Below are positions 4,777 to 5,190 of a stretch of DNA of 5,190 bases, piece by piece. How positions within the stretch are numbered: the stretch's first letter is position 1; each line of letters opens with the position of its first letter. Both the position numbers and the translations under genes were made by a program. Origin of the DNA: Candidatus Woesearchaeota archaeon (lineage in GTDB: Archaea > Nanoarchaeota > Nanoarchaeia > UBA10117 > ARS21); contig NZAU01000102.1 in assembly GCA_002686215.1 (NCBI GenBank), positions 1-5,190 on the forward strand. The letters run 5' to 3'. The notes under the pieces were generated by a model. The model was not told the origin of the DNA and ran no database searches. It saw nothing but the letters and a program-made list of their open reading frames with translations.

Positions 4777-4784
4777 ACTAAATA
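4777..4784 (+). promoter_or_regulatory. Probable late promoter box (ACTAAATA)
   Basis: ACTAAATA differs from the T4-like late box NATAAATA at one base and shares CTAAATA exactly with the box of the minus-strand operon. It ends 23 bases before the ATG at 4808, a normal late spacing, giving a leader of about 17 bases that holds the AGGA ribosome site. Confidence 0.5.
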
Positions 4785-4807
4785 TTTTCAAAGAATAGGA
4801 TACGCGC

Positions 4808-5074
4808 ATGAGGTATCATTTAGACATCAAGTATTGCTGGTTCAAAGAAACGCAACTCGTTTTGATGTACTTTATAAATGGTATTCCGTATACTTTCGAT
4901 GAAGTTGAAGAAAGTTTATACTTTGATCCTGAGATCATAGAGTGGGCAAACGGAAACACAAAGTATGATATGGAGATGATGTACAAATGGTCAAGTTATT
5001 TGATTGAAGAACAGTGTCATCCCCTCCTCTATGAATTAGAATTAGAAAATCCAGAATTGCTTCCGATTGATTGA
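4808..5074 (+). CDS. Small acidic hypothetical protein
   Basis: An 88-residue protein that I do not recognise. It is acidic (DEVEESL, YELELENPELLPID) and rich in Tyr, Trp and other aromatic residues, with no signal peptide, membrane helix or metal motif. LVLMYFINGIPYTF in the first third may be a beta strand pair. The start is supported by AGGA (4797-4800), seven bases before the ATG, and by the late box upstream. It stands between the tRNA cluster and a structural gene, so late expression is expected. Virion, chaperone or takeover roles cannot be told apart from the sequence. Confidence 0.65.
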   Translation: MRYHLDIKYCWFKETQLVLMYFINGIPYTFDEVEESLYFDPEIIEWANGNTKYDMEMMYKWSSYLIEEQCHPLLYELELENPELLPID

Positions 5075-5090
5075 CACACATTCTGACGGT

Positions 5091-5098
5091 GATAAATA
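5091..5098 (+). promoter_or_regulatory. Late promoter box (GATAAATA) of the structural gene
   Basis: GATAAATA fits NATAAATA, the late-promoter pattern described for T4-like cyanophages and close to the T4 TATAAATA. It lies 30 bases before the ATG at 5129 in the 54-base gap between genes, with a predicted start near 5104. Late use agrees with the structural type of the gene downstream. Confidence 0.65.
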
Positions 5099-5128
5099 AA
5101 CCAGAAGAAAAATTAGTGTGCTGATACG

Positions 5129-5190
5129 ATGCCTCTTTCTAGGTTAGAAAATTTTCTGATTAACACTGATGGTAATATCCTTTATGTAAA
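5129..5190 (+). CDS. Start of a probable large virion structural protein, cut by window end
   Basis: Twenty codons and two bases are visible: MPLSRLENFLINTDGNILYV. I recognise this N-terminus (SRLENFL...T.GNILYV) from a large structural protein conserved in cyanomyoviruses. In those relatives, as I recall it, the sequence goes on with a segment about samples of a beta-helix-like body, but none of that is inside the window. A GATAAATA late box stands 30 bases upstream. The ribosome site is weak (purine-rich AGAAGAAAAA further upstream). The assignment rests on 20 residues and memory, so the role as a virion protein is likely but unproven. Confidence 0.65.
   Translation, partial: MPLSRLENFLINTDGNILYV

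Overview
The window reads as part of the genome of a T4-like marine cyanophage, a myovirus of Synechococcus or Prochlorococcus. This rests on recognition from memory, not on a search. The evidence is: tightly packed genes with TAATG stop/start overlaps; a small staphylococcal-nuclease-like protein; two neighbouring 2OG-Fe(II) oxygenase genes of the kind common in cyanophages; three tRNA genes without an encoded CCA end; T4-type late-promoter boxes (xCTAAATA and GATAAATA); and, at the right edge, the first 20 codons of a protein whose N-terminus (MPLSRLENFL...) resembles a large cyanomyovirus structural protein.

Layout. Positions 2-1587 (+) hold four overlapping genes: the tail of a coiled-coil/membrane protein, a thermonuclease homologue, an 80-residue membrane protein, and a 258-residue proline-rich protein with a membrane segment and a basic tail. 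Positions 1484-3183 (-) hold three genes pointing the other way: a 165-residue protein with a clear signal peptide, a 148-residue protein that I read as its divergent paralogue, and a Cys-containing protein with a signal-peptide-like segment. This block meets the plus-strand block tail to tail with 104 bases of coding overlap. Positions 3184-3256 are a short divergent control region: a late box facing left, a near-consensus sigma70 promoter facing right, and a perfect 7+4+7 inverted repeat lying across the -35/spacer junction. Then on the plus strand come tRNA-Arg(TCT), two 2OG-Fe(II) oxygenase genes, tRNA-Thr(TGT), tRNA-Ala(TGC), a short structured spacer, a small acidic hypothetical protein and the start of the structural gene. 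The last two each have a late box upstream.

How the parts may work together. The left 3.2 kb is dominated by proteins with membrane segments or export signals (five or six of seven genes). It may be a cassette acting at the host envelope or on the virion surface; this is inference. The right half looks like an auxiliary island: tRNAs that read A-ending codons plus oxygenases, apparently driven first by a host-type (early) promoter, with late boxes where the structural genes resume. No CRISPR array, insertion sequence or origin was seen, and no convincing intrinsic terminator.
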